The notes: generated by a model not told the origin, from the letters alone. Positions 53,301 to 61,880 are shown, counted from the stretch's first letter. The stretch is 64,000 nt of DNA from Leguminivora glycinivorella (GCF_023078275.1 NC_062975.1:24555085-24619084), one strand, 5' to 3'. A program made the numbers and translations.

Positions 53301-56300
53301 GACAGCTAAGATATACAATGTCGATATATGAGTTTTTAAAATCAAAGACAAATAAATTCATAAACTGAAAACCGAATCGAAATCGGATTAGTAGTTTTTA
53401 ACGATACAAGTTGCCAAAGTTGGCTTAGTTTGTTTATATGGTCGCTTTTAAATTATTCAGCCAAAAAGTCAGAAATAATATATTTTTCTTACAGCAAGAG
53501 TATGCATTGATAGAAGACATCATAATAAATGATTTTCGCTGAGGATATAAAAAATTCATCCCTTAGGAATCCGAGCGTAGCTAGGTCTGCAACGAAAAAC
53601 TTGGTTTTTTTTTATGTTACATAAATTAATTTCTTTCAACTGACACACGTTTTGTAAAAATCAGACCACCCAAAAAAAAACTTGTTTTTTTGTTGTTTTT
53701 CGTTGCAGACCTCGCTACGCTCGGACTCCTAAGGGATGAAATTTTTATATCCTCAGCGAAAATCATTTATTATGATGTCTTCTATCAATGCATACTCGTA
53801 GCTGTAAGAAAAATATATTATTTCTGACTTTTTGGCTAAATAATTTAAAAGCGACCATATAAACAAACTAAGCCAACTTTGGCAACTTGTCTCTTAAAAA
53901 CTACTGATCCGATTTCGATTCGGTTTTCAGTTTATAATTATGAATTTATTTGTCTTTGATTTTAAAAACTCATGTATCGACATTGTATATCTTATCTGTC
54001 GTTCTTAGCAGTTATTCAGCGTGATACGAAAATTTAAGTTTTTTTTTTTAATTTTTTCTTACACGTTTTTAGCAATTTTTTTTTTAATTTTTTTTCGATT
54101 ACATTAAACAATACCTTTCAATTGACACATTTTTTGTCAAAATCGGACAAAGCACAAAAATAATAGAATTTTTTTTAACAGTTTTTAATAGTCCTCACTA
54201 CGCTCGTCCTTCTAAGGGCTTAAATTATGATATCCTCGAGAAAAAAACTTTTATTTTGATGTGTACTGTCACTGTGTACTTTAATGTCTAAGAAAAATAG
54301 ATTATTTCTGACTTTCTGGCAAAGGAATTGCAAAGTGATCATATAAACTAAACTTTTCCAACTTTGGCAACATGTACCTTAAAAACTACTGATCCGATTT
54401 CGATGCGGTTTTTAGTTTTCAATTATGAATTTATCTGTCTTTGATATAAAAAACTCGTATATCGATATTCTACATTTTGTCATTCATTCTTTGAAGTTGT
54501 TTAATGCGATACGTAAATTTACATTTTTCAATTTTTTTGTTACTTTTTCTGAACAATATTTTTTTTAATTTTTTTTTAAGTTGCACTAATCAATATCTTT
54601 CATTTGAGATACGATTTGTCAAAATCGGACCATATGATAAAAAGATAGAATTTTTTTCATTTTCATAAAACACCTCGCTGCGCTCGGCTTCCTAAGGGAT
54701 GAAATTTCGATATCCTCGAAAAAAATCGTTTACTATGATGTCTACTATCACCATGCAAAGCGGCTTGCTTCCATCTAAAAGTGCAGCTTTTTTTTCATAA
54801 CTAGTATTCCAAAATCGTTTTGATAGTTCTTAAAAGAAGCTGATTTGACTAGGAGGAAAATAGTCTATTGTACAGTGAGTTGCGAAATTGCATGGAGAAG
54901 GAGATAATTGAATTATGATTGATTGATTTATAATTTTGCCCGCATTTTGACACAGTTTCTGAGTAAGCTTGTATTGTGGTCATTAAAGTGCAATATTTAA
55001 TAATTAACCCCTGGAACGCCGTTGTCAAAAATTCGCTAAAGAATTAATAACTTTCAATCTGTTAATTACAGTTTTAATTGCCTGGGACAGATCTGGAACA
55101 AGGCGCTTGAGGTGTTAAACTATGTGTGTACACAAAAAAATACATCACAAAAAATACAACATTAAGTATATTTAGATTTATGGCGGATTAAGTAGATTTA
55201 TGGCGGTTATCTTTTTAAAAAGAATGAAGTTTTTGCCAAAAACCTTTTTTTCACAAAGAATAAAACAAGTTTGTTTTGTAGCACGCACAATAAAAATAGG
55301 CACCTGCATCAAGGTCACATGTCTAAATTTATATGAAAGTTTATTGACCTTAGCATTATAATTCTTAAAGGTCAGCGCATTAGTTAAAATGTGCTTATTT
55401 TATTACAGACTTTCACTTCGATGAATAAAAAAAAATTTTTAGTACATTTTGGTTTGACGTGATAGCTATGACAGATTAAAAAAAAAAACTATTTGTATAT
55501 TCTGTATATTCATTTTCAATTGAATTGATATTTGGTTGATTTTTGTCTCATAACTCTCATAAGCATTTTTGTGGCAATTTTAGCATTCCGCCTGACACTT
55601 TTGTAGCAAATTGAAAAGAACTTTTTCAGTACAGATGGTCATTTTTTTACGCACTAGTTCGAGAAGTGGTTCATTATATGCCAGGTCGAAACTTCGGAGT
55701 GCTATCTGTACTGAAAAACGTCGTACGATACACGTGCGAAAAGGAAATTCGTAACTCGTGTCGATTTAAAACACTCCCTTCGGTTGTGTTTTAATTTATC
55801 GCCACTCGTTTCGAACTTCCTTTTTTACGCACTTGTATCGTAATGTACTATTGCAGAAACGATATAAAACAAAGTAAGAAGAATCTCCAAGAAGCTAGTT
55901 ATGAGCTTAACTAACAATAGTTATTTGTTTTACAAGGAGGCAAGGAGGTTGTTGTTTAACGCAGGTGCCATTTTTGACACCCGAGCAAGCGAAAGATTCC
56001 AAAAAGTGGAATCTTGAGCGTTGCGAGGGTATCAAGGCACGAAGGTTAAACAAGCTTTGCCACCGAGTGAAACACACATTTTTTCGCTATACCAACCCTA
56101 TGAAAATATGAACTAAAAAACATCAAAATAAATAAAATACTTCAATTTATTTAACAATTATGTTTCGTCATCATCACATACCTACGTGAATTCCAACCCA
56201 GTTTTAGACATCATGTTAAAATTTATTTTGTATGAAATTACTTTGCACTCTTGTGGATAAAATGCAATTTTGCTATCAGTTTCCGAATAGCAAAGAAAGC

Positions 56301-59300
56301 CTTTATCAGTTGGTGTGGTGAAAAACAATTATTTTTAAATGAATTATAGTTCTAAATATAATTACAACGGTTAATATTGCTAATGAAATACAGAAATAGA
56401 AAGCATTCCAAAAATTCCAATATTATTAGTCTTTAATTACCTTTTGATTTCACGATCTCATTAAATTAAAATACCAAATGAAATAATAGTTAATGACAAT
56501 ATATCGTTAGCAAATGCATGATGCATTATGAAGCCGACAAAAAATGGTATGCAAAGTTGCATCATAATGACAGTACTATTATATCGGTAATAACATAACG
56601 ATGTGAATTATATGAATACCGATTTAACTAGTTATAATATAACGTTACGATTTCAAACTGAATAGTTACGTTAAAATGTTGTTTAATTTTTGAGACAATA
56701 AGAGATATGACAACCGAAGGTGTAGTTACTACCAAAACTGAGAGAATTAATAATAATAATAAAATAAATACTGGGGATCAACATAGCCCCATCTAAGCAA
56801 AGCTTATACTATAGGTGCTAAGCGACGATATATATACTTAAATAAATAAATACATACTTATACAGAGTGGGGCCTGTAACAAAGGCGAAGAATTGAACTG
56901 CAAGCTATTCTCCTTTTACTGATCAACATTTGTTCAGTGACTTTTAAAAATTATGAAGTCTTCAAATTTTTCATTTTTACAAAATAAATATTTGCTTCAA
57001 TGTACGCCATTATTGTTGTTATTGACGTTGTCTGTCACACTTTAGACTTAACAGAATTCGCAATACATTACCTCTTAGAAAAAACTTTCAAGGGTGATAA
57101 ATATCAAAATACAAGTTATTTTTAAAAATCGCCGAACAAATGTTGATCAGTATAAGGAGAATAGCCTATAGTTCAATTCTCCGCCTTTGTTACAGTTACA
57201 GGCCTCACTCTGTATACATAGAAATATCCATGACTCAGGAACAAATATCTGTGCTCATCACACAAATATATGCCCTTACCGGGATTCGAACCCAGGACCG
57301 CGGCACAGCAGGCAGGGTCACTACTGACTGAGCCAGACTGGTCGCCGTAATTGTGTTACCTACCGTGATTTTCCGGGCGGAGTCGCGTTCGATGACATGT
57401 ATGTCTTTGAGTTGCAGGCGTCTATAGGTTACGGTGACCGCTTTCCATCAGGCGGACCGTATATACTTGTGCTAACAAGACCGACGACGTAGTATAAAAA
57501 AAATGTAGGATTGGCCAAACGTGTCTACATCTATCAATTTACAAACTTTCAGAACATTCTCAATATTAAACATTAAATAAAATGTCATATACAAAGAAAA
57601 AGTGACCAAGGCCTCCAAGTGTTCCGAGCTGGAATCAAACCACGACCACTTACAGAAGACCACAGCCAAATAGCACTAGACCCTACTCATAGTGTTGTGT
57701 TCCTGCCGGCGAGTAAGGCTGCCAGAGCTCAACGAGGGTGCGGCGTGGAACTGACTTATTCCGTCTATTGTCCTTTCAGTCGTCGGCAACCCGAACCCTC
57801 CTTGGAACTTGTACACTCCTTTTTGCTGTGTATTTAACACAGCAAAAGGGAATGTACTAGTTTCTAATGGGGTGGCAACGCGCATGTGACACTCTTTGAG
57901 TTGCGTCCATAGGTTACGGTGACCGCTTTCCACCAGGCGGGCCGTACGCTTGTTTGCCACCGACGTAGTATAAAAAAACCAGCGTACTCCGTTAACCGGA
58001 CGGATATAGCCTGTAAAACCACTCTGCCATCCAGAATGTAGCTGTCGAGTTAATGTGGTTGATCATGCACCGTACATGTCTTACCATCTTATCGACAGTG
58101 ATAAATCTTATACTTTTAAACGAGCAATTCTTGTATATTTATTTATTTATTTATTTATATATATATTTATTTACACTGACGATCTCGGAAACCGCTCTAA
58201 CGATTTCGCAGAAATTTGTTATGTGGGGGTTTTTGGGGGTGAAAAATTGGTCTAACTTATCCTTAGGTCCCGGAAAACGCGAAATTTTGAGTTTTCATGC
58301 GTTTTTCTTCGCGCGCCATCTCGTGTGCAGTAGTTGTACTGTTAAGACAGAATTCTTTCGGTTGATGTAAGTACTATTTATTGCAAACACTAGATGGCGA
58401 CACAGGTCAAGGCTAAAACGAATAGAAAATACACTATTTGAGTTTTTGTGGCGAAATGCGCGCCATCTCGTGTGGAGTAGTTGTGTTGTTAAGGCTGAGA
58501 ATTCTTTCGCTCGATGTAGGTACTATTCATTTTTGAACTAGATGGCGACACATGTCAAGGATACGAAACAGAACCGAGCGAAGCTCGGTTGCCCAGATAT
58601 TTATTATTATTAAGCAACTCTTTTACCTTCCGGACTGTACGGTTGTGGAATTCCTTACCAGTAAAATTAAGACTAGCAAAATCTCTTCCAATTTTCAAAA
58701 ATCAGCTTAAATTATACTATCTATCTCTATCTTAAGTTGCCATTTTTAGGGTTCCGTAGTCAACTAGGAACCCTTATAGTTTCGCCATGTCTGTCTGTCC
58801 GTCCGTCCGTCCATCCGTCCGTCCATCCGTCCGTCCGTCCGTCCGTCCGTCCGTCCGTCCGCGGATAATCTCAGTAACCGTTAGCACTAGAAAGCTGAAA
58901 TTTGGTACCAATATGTATATAAATCACGCCGACAAAGTGCAAAAATAAAAAATGGGAAAAAATGTTTTATTAGGGTACCCCCCATACATGTAAAGTGGGG
59001 GCTGATTTTTTTTTTTTCATTCGAACCCCAACGTGTGATATATTGTTGGATAGGTATTTAAAAATGAATAAGGGTTTACTAAGATCGTTTTTTGATAATA
59101 TTAATATTTTCGGAAATAATCGCTCCTAAAGGAAAAAAAGTGCGTCCCCCCCCCCTCTAACTTTTGAACCATATTATGTTCAAAAAATATGAAAAAAATC
59201 ACAAAAGTAGAACTTTATAAAGACTTTCTAGGAAAATTGTATCAACATTCTGTATATTTATAACATGTAAAATGGTGCAATAAAGAATATTTACTTACTT

Positions 59301-61520
59301 ACTTATTTACTTAAATTATCACTACCAAGTGTTTACACATTTGTGTACGAATTAACCGTTATTGAAATCTATGCCGATTAAGAGAACACAGATTTATATT
59401 TAAACTTGGACCGCAACGGTTCCTTCAGAAAAAAATGGTGAATAATGATGGGAAATTAACTTTTGATAAACAAGTTTTTATAGAATTGACGTGGGCACTG
59501 GGCAAGTTGGCGGGTAACTATTTAAATGAGTCATTTTGATTACTAAAATAACATCTAAATATGCCAAATTAATTTAATATAAAACGACAACAAACTATTT
59601 TGCCGGTTTGGGTGATAACCTAGTCTAGTCACAACGTTTATGTTTTTTCACTACATAATATAGGTAGCTTAGGTAGTGTTCTTTCTCACACTAGTGCGCA
59701 AAATATGTAGTAGATTTCTTTTCAGATAGAAACTTCAAAGGGCCATATGTACCAATGATACATACTTCATTCATACTAAAAATCATACCTAAATTTTTAA
59801 CGCCACCTATTAAATACTATCATAACTACACTAATGACGATGATGCCTACAAATTTATTTTTTTCAAAACGTATATTGACGTGAATAATATCATGATTAT
59901 AAAATGAAGAAATATATAATTTCTTAAGTATTACCTAAGTTCATGATTTCTTTTGCTTACCTATTAGCTTACATACCTAATTTTGTTAGTATGTTAACAA
60001 TCTTTATATTCAGTAATGAACCTCCAGGTCTTTTTAGGGTTCCGTAGTCAACTAGGAACCCTTATAGTTTCGCCATGTCTGTCTGTCTGTCCGTCCGTCC
60101 GTCCGTCCGTCCGTCCGTCCGTCCGTCCATCCGTCCGTCCGTCCGTCCGTCCGTCCGTCCGTCCGTCCGTCCGTCCGCCCGTCCGTCCGTCCGTCCGTCC
60201 GTCCGTCCGTCCGTCCGCGGATAATCTCAGTAACCGTAAGCACTAGAAAGCTGAAATTTGGTACCAATATGTATATCAATCACGCCAACAAAGTGCAAAA
60301 AAAAATGGAAAAAAATGTTTTATTAGGGTACCCCCCCTACATGTAAAGTGGGGGCTGATTTTTTTTTTCATTCCAACCCCAACGTGTGATATATTGTTGG
60401 ATAGGTATTTAAAAATGATAAAGGGTTTACTAAGATCGTTTTTTGATAATATTAATGTTTTCGGAAATAATCGCTCCTAAAGGAAAAATAAGTGCGTCCC
60501 CCCCCTCTAACTTTTGAACCATATGTTTAAAAAATATCAAAAAAATCACAAAAGTAGAACTTTATAAAGACTTTCTAGGAAAATTGTTTTGAACTTGATA
60601 GGTTCAGTAGTTTTTGAGAAAAATACGGAAAACTACGGAACCCTACACTGAGCGTGGCCCGACACGCTCTTGGCCGGTTTTTTTATCCAAATTACTTAGT
60701 ACCTACATTGTAGTACTCCAACTCATTTGTTTATGTGACTGTTTGTGTTCTAAATAAATTAATAAAAAAAAAAAATGTCGTTTGTGTAATTTTCATCTGT
60801 GTCGGACCGTTTTGATTATGACACAAAAAAAGGTGTGACATGCAAAATGGGTGACAATTAGAGAAAAAACTAAACGGTCCGACACAGATTATTTCATTGT
60901 TACTTACTCAGATTCTCAATTTTCGTTAAGATTGATTAAGTTTTGAAGGAGGTCGAGAGCGGAACCTCGATTTTAAAGATTCCTTCGCAATATCTTTTAA
61001 CTGAGTTGTTCTTAATGGACAACTTTTTTCGATAACTAAATCAAGTCAATAACACTAGTATATTAAACTGGAATTCCCAAATTGAAAGGGGGGCTCCTTT
61101 CCATTTTAGCATTTTCGCTCATGTAGCGTCTTGATTTGCTAACCTGCCGGCGTATCATGCTGCCAATTTTATCACTTATCCACGTGGATAAGACATCTGT
61201 CACTCTCACATTGACATACTTGCTAAAGCGTGACGGATGCTTTATCCACGTGCATAAGTGATAAAATTGGCAGCATGATACGCCGGCAGCTGTCTATCAT
61301 TTCATCATCTAATTGTTTTTTTTTTACAGTGGACTACGTAGACAACTGGTTCCTGATGACCTCTCCATGGCCAGTGATAGCAATATGGCTGGCGTACATC
61401 GCGTTCGTACTCAAGTTGGGCCCTTCTTATATGTCGAATCGGCCCCCTTACCACCTCAAGAATACTCTACTTTTATACAACATATCTCAAGTGGTGCTGT
61501 CTGCATATATTTTTAATTAT
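41328..61520 (+). CDS. second ELOVL-family elongase, elongase 2, first two exons
   Basis: Exon 1 (41328-41379) encodes MDNATESPDMAWYSKGV; exon 2 (61330-61520) encodes VDYVDNWFLMTSPWP onward to YIFNY. Both the phase (1) and the length of exon 2 (191 nt) equal those of elongase 1. Together 81 codons are in view; the His box and C-terminus lie beyond 64000. Known role of the family: condensing step of very-long-chain fatty acid elongation in the ER. The 19,950-bp intron 1 is filled with mobile elements. Neither start nor splice sites show any defect. Whether the gene is intact cannot be judged from this window. Confidence 0.88.
41388..41705 (+). mobile_element. interspersed repeat P, plus copy
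   Basis: Inverted match to 34738-35048, starting only 9 bp into intron 1: TCAAAGAGGATCGAGTATTA, CTGCCATCTCTCGACAAAAG, GCCATCTAGGTCACCGTACC, CTGTCTATACGGAGTTA. Confidence 0.85.
41710..42315. other. elongase 2 intron, retroposon tail
   Basis: A (TTCTA)n run at 41867-41888 follows TTTCTGAATAAATTTCTTCT and looks like the microsatellite tail of a LINE or SINE. The rest is unremarkable. Confidence 0.45.
42320..42620. mobile_element. MITE family F, diverged copy
   Basis: CTTCTAGTCAAATCAACTAC, AAGAGCTGTCAAAATGAAG and GAGTGACGTCACGGTCAATT match the family at 14960. The right end is not clear. Confidence 0.7.
43205..44700. mobile_element. 1.4 kb foldback of CATAA-rich subrepeats
   Basis: The left end (GGACCCCTTTCTTTCCCATA, GAATTTCGTTAGTCATAAG) mirrors the right end (CTTATGAC-type motifs, AAAAAAATTATGGGAACCAA, GAGACCCC). 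Both arms are strings of TCATAA/TTATGA motifs each 15-30 bp apart. In the centre a 190-bp segment with GAGCCCCGCATAGCGAGGCT is tandemly duplicated (43990-44090 and 44180-44280). Confidence 0.7.
44701..45160. other. elongase 2 intron, nothing recognised
   Basis: A small hairpin CCAAACTGTTTTACAGTTTGG-like sequence near 45065 is the only structure. Confidence 0.4.
45160..45580. mobile_element. MITE family I
   Basis: TTTCTGCGACGCGAAACGAA, GATAGATATCTACTAGCGCT and TGCCATTCGGCTAGCCACCC recur as in the copy at 27.9 kb. Probably two partly overlapping units. Confidence 0.75.
45640..45735. repeat. repeat GG fragment
   Basis: ATTTCGCCTGCTCGAATATC and TTTTCCTCCTTGTAAAACAA, as at 34600 and 55930. Confidence 0.55.
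46030..46261. mobile_element. CpG-rich MITE L
   Basis: AAGCTAGGAACACACTACGC and GGACGTCCGTCGT at the left; ACGACGGACGTCC and GCGTAGTATGTTCCTAGCTT at the right. The inner part has more GGTCG/CGACC repeats. Single copy in this window. Confidence 0.88.
46300..46512 (+). mobile_element. SINE family B, body only
   Basis: AGTGAAGGAAAACATCGCGA, CCCTTCGGGTTGGAAGGTCA, AAAGCGGACCCCAGGCTCCT and GGGATAACGCAAGGAGGAT. The tRNA-like head is missing; compare 61881-62484. Confidence 0.85.
46685..48085. mobile_element. foldback with CCGGGAGCCGG ends, holding a GTCC element
   Basis: AAGTGGCAGGTAACCGGGAG and AAAAGCTGTTGAGTGGCAAG near 46725 are mirrored by CTTAACAGCTTG and CTCCCGGCGCCTGCCACTTA near 47960-48005. 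The element at 47131-47697 sits between the arms. The arms are only moderately similar, so this is an older element. Confidence 0.6.
47131..47697. mobile_element. GTCC-repeat element, copy 1
   Basis: TTTTTAGGGTTCCATAGTCA, TTTCGCCATGTCTGTCTGTC, about 14 GTCC units, GCGGATAATCTCAGTAACCG, a non-coding body, and the end ACACTGAGCGTGGCCCGACA, GCTCTTGGCCGG. The ends AGGGTTCC and GGAACCCT form short inverted motifs. Confidence 0.85.
48291..48545. mobile_element. repeat family E with an internal insert
   Basis: CCATACTAATATTATAAATG to TTTATCTCTCTTTCTAAC, then about 80 bp including a G tract and GGAGCATTCCGCAATTTTCG, then GCGAGTGAAGCCGCGGGAAA. Other copies lack the insert. Confidence 0.75.
48645..49012 (-). 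pseudogene. LINE reverse transcriptase C-terminus with 3' tail
   Basis: On the minus strand one frame reads VGSGRPRRTFLVQIGEILQK, NRRACMRNVMKAKVICQDHS and KWKFLISAYPSGKQALLYV. This is the usual ending of one class of lepidopteran non-LTR ORF2, with the frame open over at least 90 codons. Its last codons and the following TGTATGTATGTATATTA are the same sequence as the tail of SINE family C. Confidence 0.7.
49228..49390. mobile_element. CpG-rich MITE J, uninterrupted copy
   Basis: TTACGGCTCAGCCACGACAT, AAGCGCGACAGCGGTGAGCG at the left; CGCTAAGCGCTGTCGCGCTT, GTCGTGGCTGGGCCGTTAG at the right. Confidence 0.88.
49408..49565. mobile_element. MITE family I, compact copy
   Basis: GGGTGCGTAGTCGAATGGCA and CGCTCACGAAACG at the left, TTTCGTGTCGCAGAATTGCC and ATTCGGCTACGGCACC at the right. 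The shortest complete copy in the window. Confidence 0.85.
49709..50230. mobile_element. MITE family F, split by SINE C
   Basis: TAGGCTACTTTCCTCCTAGT, ATCAGCTTCTTTTTAAGAAC at the left; body resumes at GAATTGAGTGACGTCCCGGT and ends TACAGTCAAGTTGCCTAC. Confidence 0.85.
49801..50051 (+). mobile_element. SINE family C with 11-bp target duplication
   Basis: Starts CCTTCTACGACACCCATGGG, ends GCAGGCGTGATTGTATGTAT GTATG-type tail. ATGAAATCGAA flanks it on both sides (49790-49800 and 50052-50062). This fixes the boundaries and 3' end of the family. Confidence 0.92.
50243..50589. mobile_element. MITE family G, second copy
   Basis: AGAGTGGGACCTGTAACAAA at the left, TTTGTTACAGGCCCCACTCT at the right, with TATA/TAT flanks. 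Confidence 0.88.
50761..51015 (+). mobile_element. tRNA-derived SINE, family A, full length
   Basis: GACCGGTCTGGCCTAGCGGG, CCTGGTTCGAATCCCGGTAA, TCCTGAGTCATGGATGTTTT, CTTCTTGAGCTTACCGTGGT and an AT-rich tail. Confidence 0.9.
51016..51835. other. elongase 2 intron, MITE H scrap
   Basis: AACATTGTGCGAAAGG near 51468 resembles the end of MITE H. Otherwise no supported feature. Confidence 0.45.
51838..51985 (-). pseudogene. LINE reverse transcriptase C-terminal fragment
   Basis: Minus strand reads EKHKECRLRWFGHVMRRDGE, then YVAKKALNLLEKKRGRGRPP and STW, followed by TGA. The (K/R)LRWFGHVMRR...GRP motif is typical of the end of RTE-like ORF2. No more of the element is visible. Confidence 0.78.
52262..54870. 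mobile_element. MITE family F, split by a 2.3 kb foldback
   Basis: Left part ACAATAGGCAACTTGACTGT to TTAATATTAATTCCATATTA; right part AAAATCGTTTTGATAGTTCT, AAGCTGATTTGACTAGGAGG and ATAGTCTATTGT. Compare the copy at 49709. Confidence 0.85.
52488..54805. mobile_element. 2.3 kb near-palindrome (foldback element)
   Basis: Arms of about 1.1 kb. AAAAGCTGCACTTTTAGATG and AAGCAAGCCGCTTTGCATGG (52511-52550) are mirrored by CCATGCAAAGCGGCTTGCTT and CATCTAAAAGTGCAGCTTTT (54752-54790). Continuous matching can be followed inward to CTGCAACGAAAAAC (53588) and GTTTTTCGTTGCAG (53695). Each arm consists of about 2.3 imperfect units of roughly 480 bp, each with GAGGATATC, a CCCTTAGGAAGCCGAGCG-like motif and ACTGATCCGATTTCGAT. 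No protein is encoded; the ORF at 52957-53280 is AT-rich chance. Confidence 0.92.
54871..55655. other. elongase 2 intron, nothing recognised
   Basis: AT-rich sequence; GATTTATGGCGG is locally duplicated near 55178 and 55193. Confidence 0.45.
55620..56090. repeat. repeat GG, longest copy on this side
   Basis: ACGTCGTACGATACACGTGC, TTACGCACTTGTATCGTAAT (inverted partners), then AACAATAGTTATTTGTTTTA, GGAATCTTGAGCGTTGCGAG and AAGCTTTGCCACCGAGTGAA. Several inverted short blocks suggest a decayed foldback. Confidence 0.55.
56091..56754. other. elongase 2 intron, nothing recognised
   Basis: AT-rich. GTTTCCGAATAGCAAAGAAA, GCCTTTATCAGTTGGTGTGG near 56280 resembles 35090-35130 and may be an old repeat. 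Confidence 0.45.
56755..57345 (-). mobile_element. tRNA-derived SINE, family A, split by MITE G
   Basis: Left half AAATACTGGGGATCAACATA, AAGCAAAGCTTATACTATAG to ACATACTTATA; right half TATACATAGAAATATCCATG to CCGGGATTCGAACCCAGGAC and the head CCAGACTGGTCGCC. Confidence 0.87.
56873..57212. mobile_element. MITE family G, nested in SINE A
   Basis: CAGAGTGGGGCCTGTAACAA at the left, TTACAGGCCTCACTCTG at the right, TATA on both sides as a likely target duplication. Confidence 0.9.
57395..57500. mobile_element. repeat family D fragment, inverted
   Basis: GTCTTTGAGTTGCAGGCGTC, GGTTACGGTGACCGCTTTCC to CGACGACGTAGTATAAAA. Confidence 0.8.
57640..57978. mobile_element. repeat family D, inverted copy
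   Basis: CCACAGCCAAATAGCACTAG, then CACTCCTTTTTGCTGTGTAT, AACACAGCAAAAGGGAATGT, ending TTGCCACCGACGTAGTATAA. Contains the family hairpin. Confidence 0.85.
57979..58615. other. elongase 2 intron with a local duplication
   Basis: GCGCGCCATCTCGTGTGCAG, TAGTTGTACTGTTAAGAC and CTAGATGGCGACACAGGTCA recur with changes at 58459-58560, about 145 bp on. Between them ATGGCG motifs give short inverted repeats. An (ATTT)n run is at 58139-58170. Confidence 0.6.
58625..59310 (+). pseudogene. LINE reverse transcriptase end and tail, split by GTCC element
   Basis: A frame from about 58634 reads RTVRLWNSLPVKLRLAKSLP, IFKNQLKLYYLSLS and TAA, the typical CR1/Jockey ORF2 ending. The 3' end reappears at 59240: ATCAACATTCTGTATATTTA, GGTGCAATAAAGAATATTTA and a (CTTA)n tail. 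The GTCC element at 58742-59239 lies between. Confidence 0.75.
58742..59239. mobile_element. GTCC-repeat element, copy 2, truncated
   Basis: TTTTTAGGGTTCCGTAGTCA, about 18 GTCC/ATCC units, GCGGATAATCTCAGTAACCG. It stops at GACTTTCTAGGAAAATTG, lacking the final 100 bp (no GACACGCTCTTGGCCGG). Confidence 0.85.
59311..60025. other. elongase 2 intron, nothing recognised
   Basis: AT-rich with no supported feature. Confidence 0.45.
60031..60684. mobile_element. GTCC-repeat element, copy 3
   Basis: Complete copy with the longest GTCC array (about 30 units, 60087-60217) and the right end TGAGCGTGGCCCGACACGCT, CTTGGCCGG. The Arg-Pro-Ser-Val repeat ORFs across it are low-complexity artefacts. Confidence 0.88.
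60780..60900. repeat. short inverted repeat
   Basis: CATCTGTGTCGGACCGTTT and AAACGGTCCGACACAGATTA enclose about 70 bp. Possible MITE remnant. Confidence 0.75.
61142..61289. mobile_element. small MITE W just before elongase 2 exon 2
   Basis: CTGCCGGCGTATCATGCTGC, CAATTTTATCACTTATCCAC at the left are exactly mirrored by GTGCATAAGTGATAAAATTG and GCAGCATGATACGCCGGCAG. It ends about 40 bp before the exon. Confidence 0.92.
61330..61520 (+). CDS. elongase 2 exon 2
   Basis: Acceptor TTTTTTTACAG, donor TAT|GTAAGT. Encodes DYVDNWFLM, the first membrane segment (WPVIAIWLAYIAFVLKLG), PSYMSNRPPYHL and LLYNISQVVLSAYIFNY. Confidence 0.94.
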
Positions 61521-61578
61521 GTAAGTAAAATATATCAATTATAAAAAGTGCTCGCGTTTTGTAAACATATTAATTATG

Positions 61579-61735
61579 GTGTAGGCGAGAGGCTGGCAAC
61601 CTGTCACTGCAATGTCACTATTGGATTTCTTTCAACCCCTTTTTGCCAAGAATGGCACTGAAACTTAGTAGTTTATGTGCTCTGCCTACCCCTTTATGGG
61701 ATACAGGCGTAATTATGTATGTATGTATTTTACCG
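61579..61735 (+). mobile_element. SINE family C, 5'-truncated
   Basis: ATGGTGTAGGCGAGAGGCTG, GGCAACCTGTCACTGCAATG, TACCCCTTTATGGGATACAG and TATGTATGTATT tail. Confidence 0.88.
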
Positions 61736-61736
61736 T

Positions 61737-61851
61737 GGTCCGCGACCACGGCCAGTGTAGCCTGGCCGAACTGTTGGGAAAGAAGGATATCAGTTCGCCA
61801 GACAATATCGACACTACTTTTGATATTTGGTATGTATGTATGTATGTATTA
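61737..61851 (+). mobile_element. retroposon 3' fragment with TATG tail
   Basis: GTGGTCCGCGACCACGGCCA, CTGGCCGAACTGTTGGGAAA and GCCAGACAATATCGACACTA, ending (TATG)n. It looks like a LINE 3' UTR fragment directly behind the SINE. Confidence 0.5.
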
Positions 61852-61880
61852 ATTAAAGTCGCATACTATTCAGCGATTTC

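Noticed and set aside
60016..60279. Arg-Pro-Ser-Val and Thr-Asp-Gly-Arg repeat ORFs on both strands
   Set aside because: Plain translations of the GTCC microsatellite.
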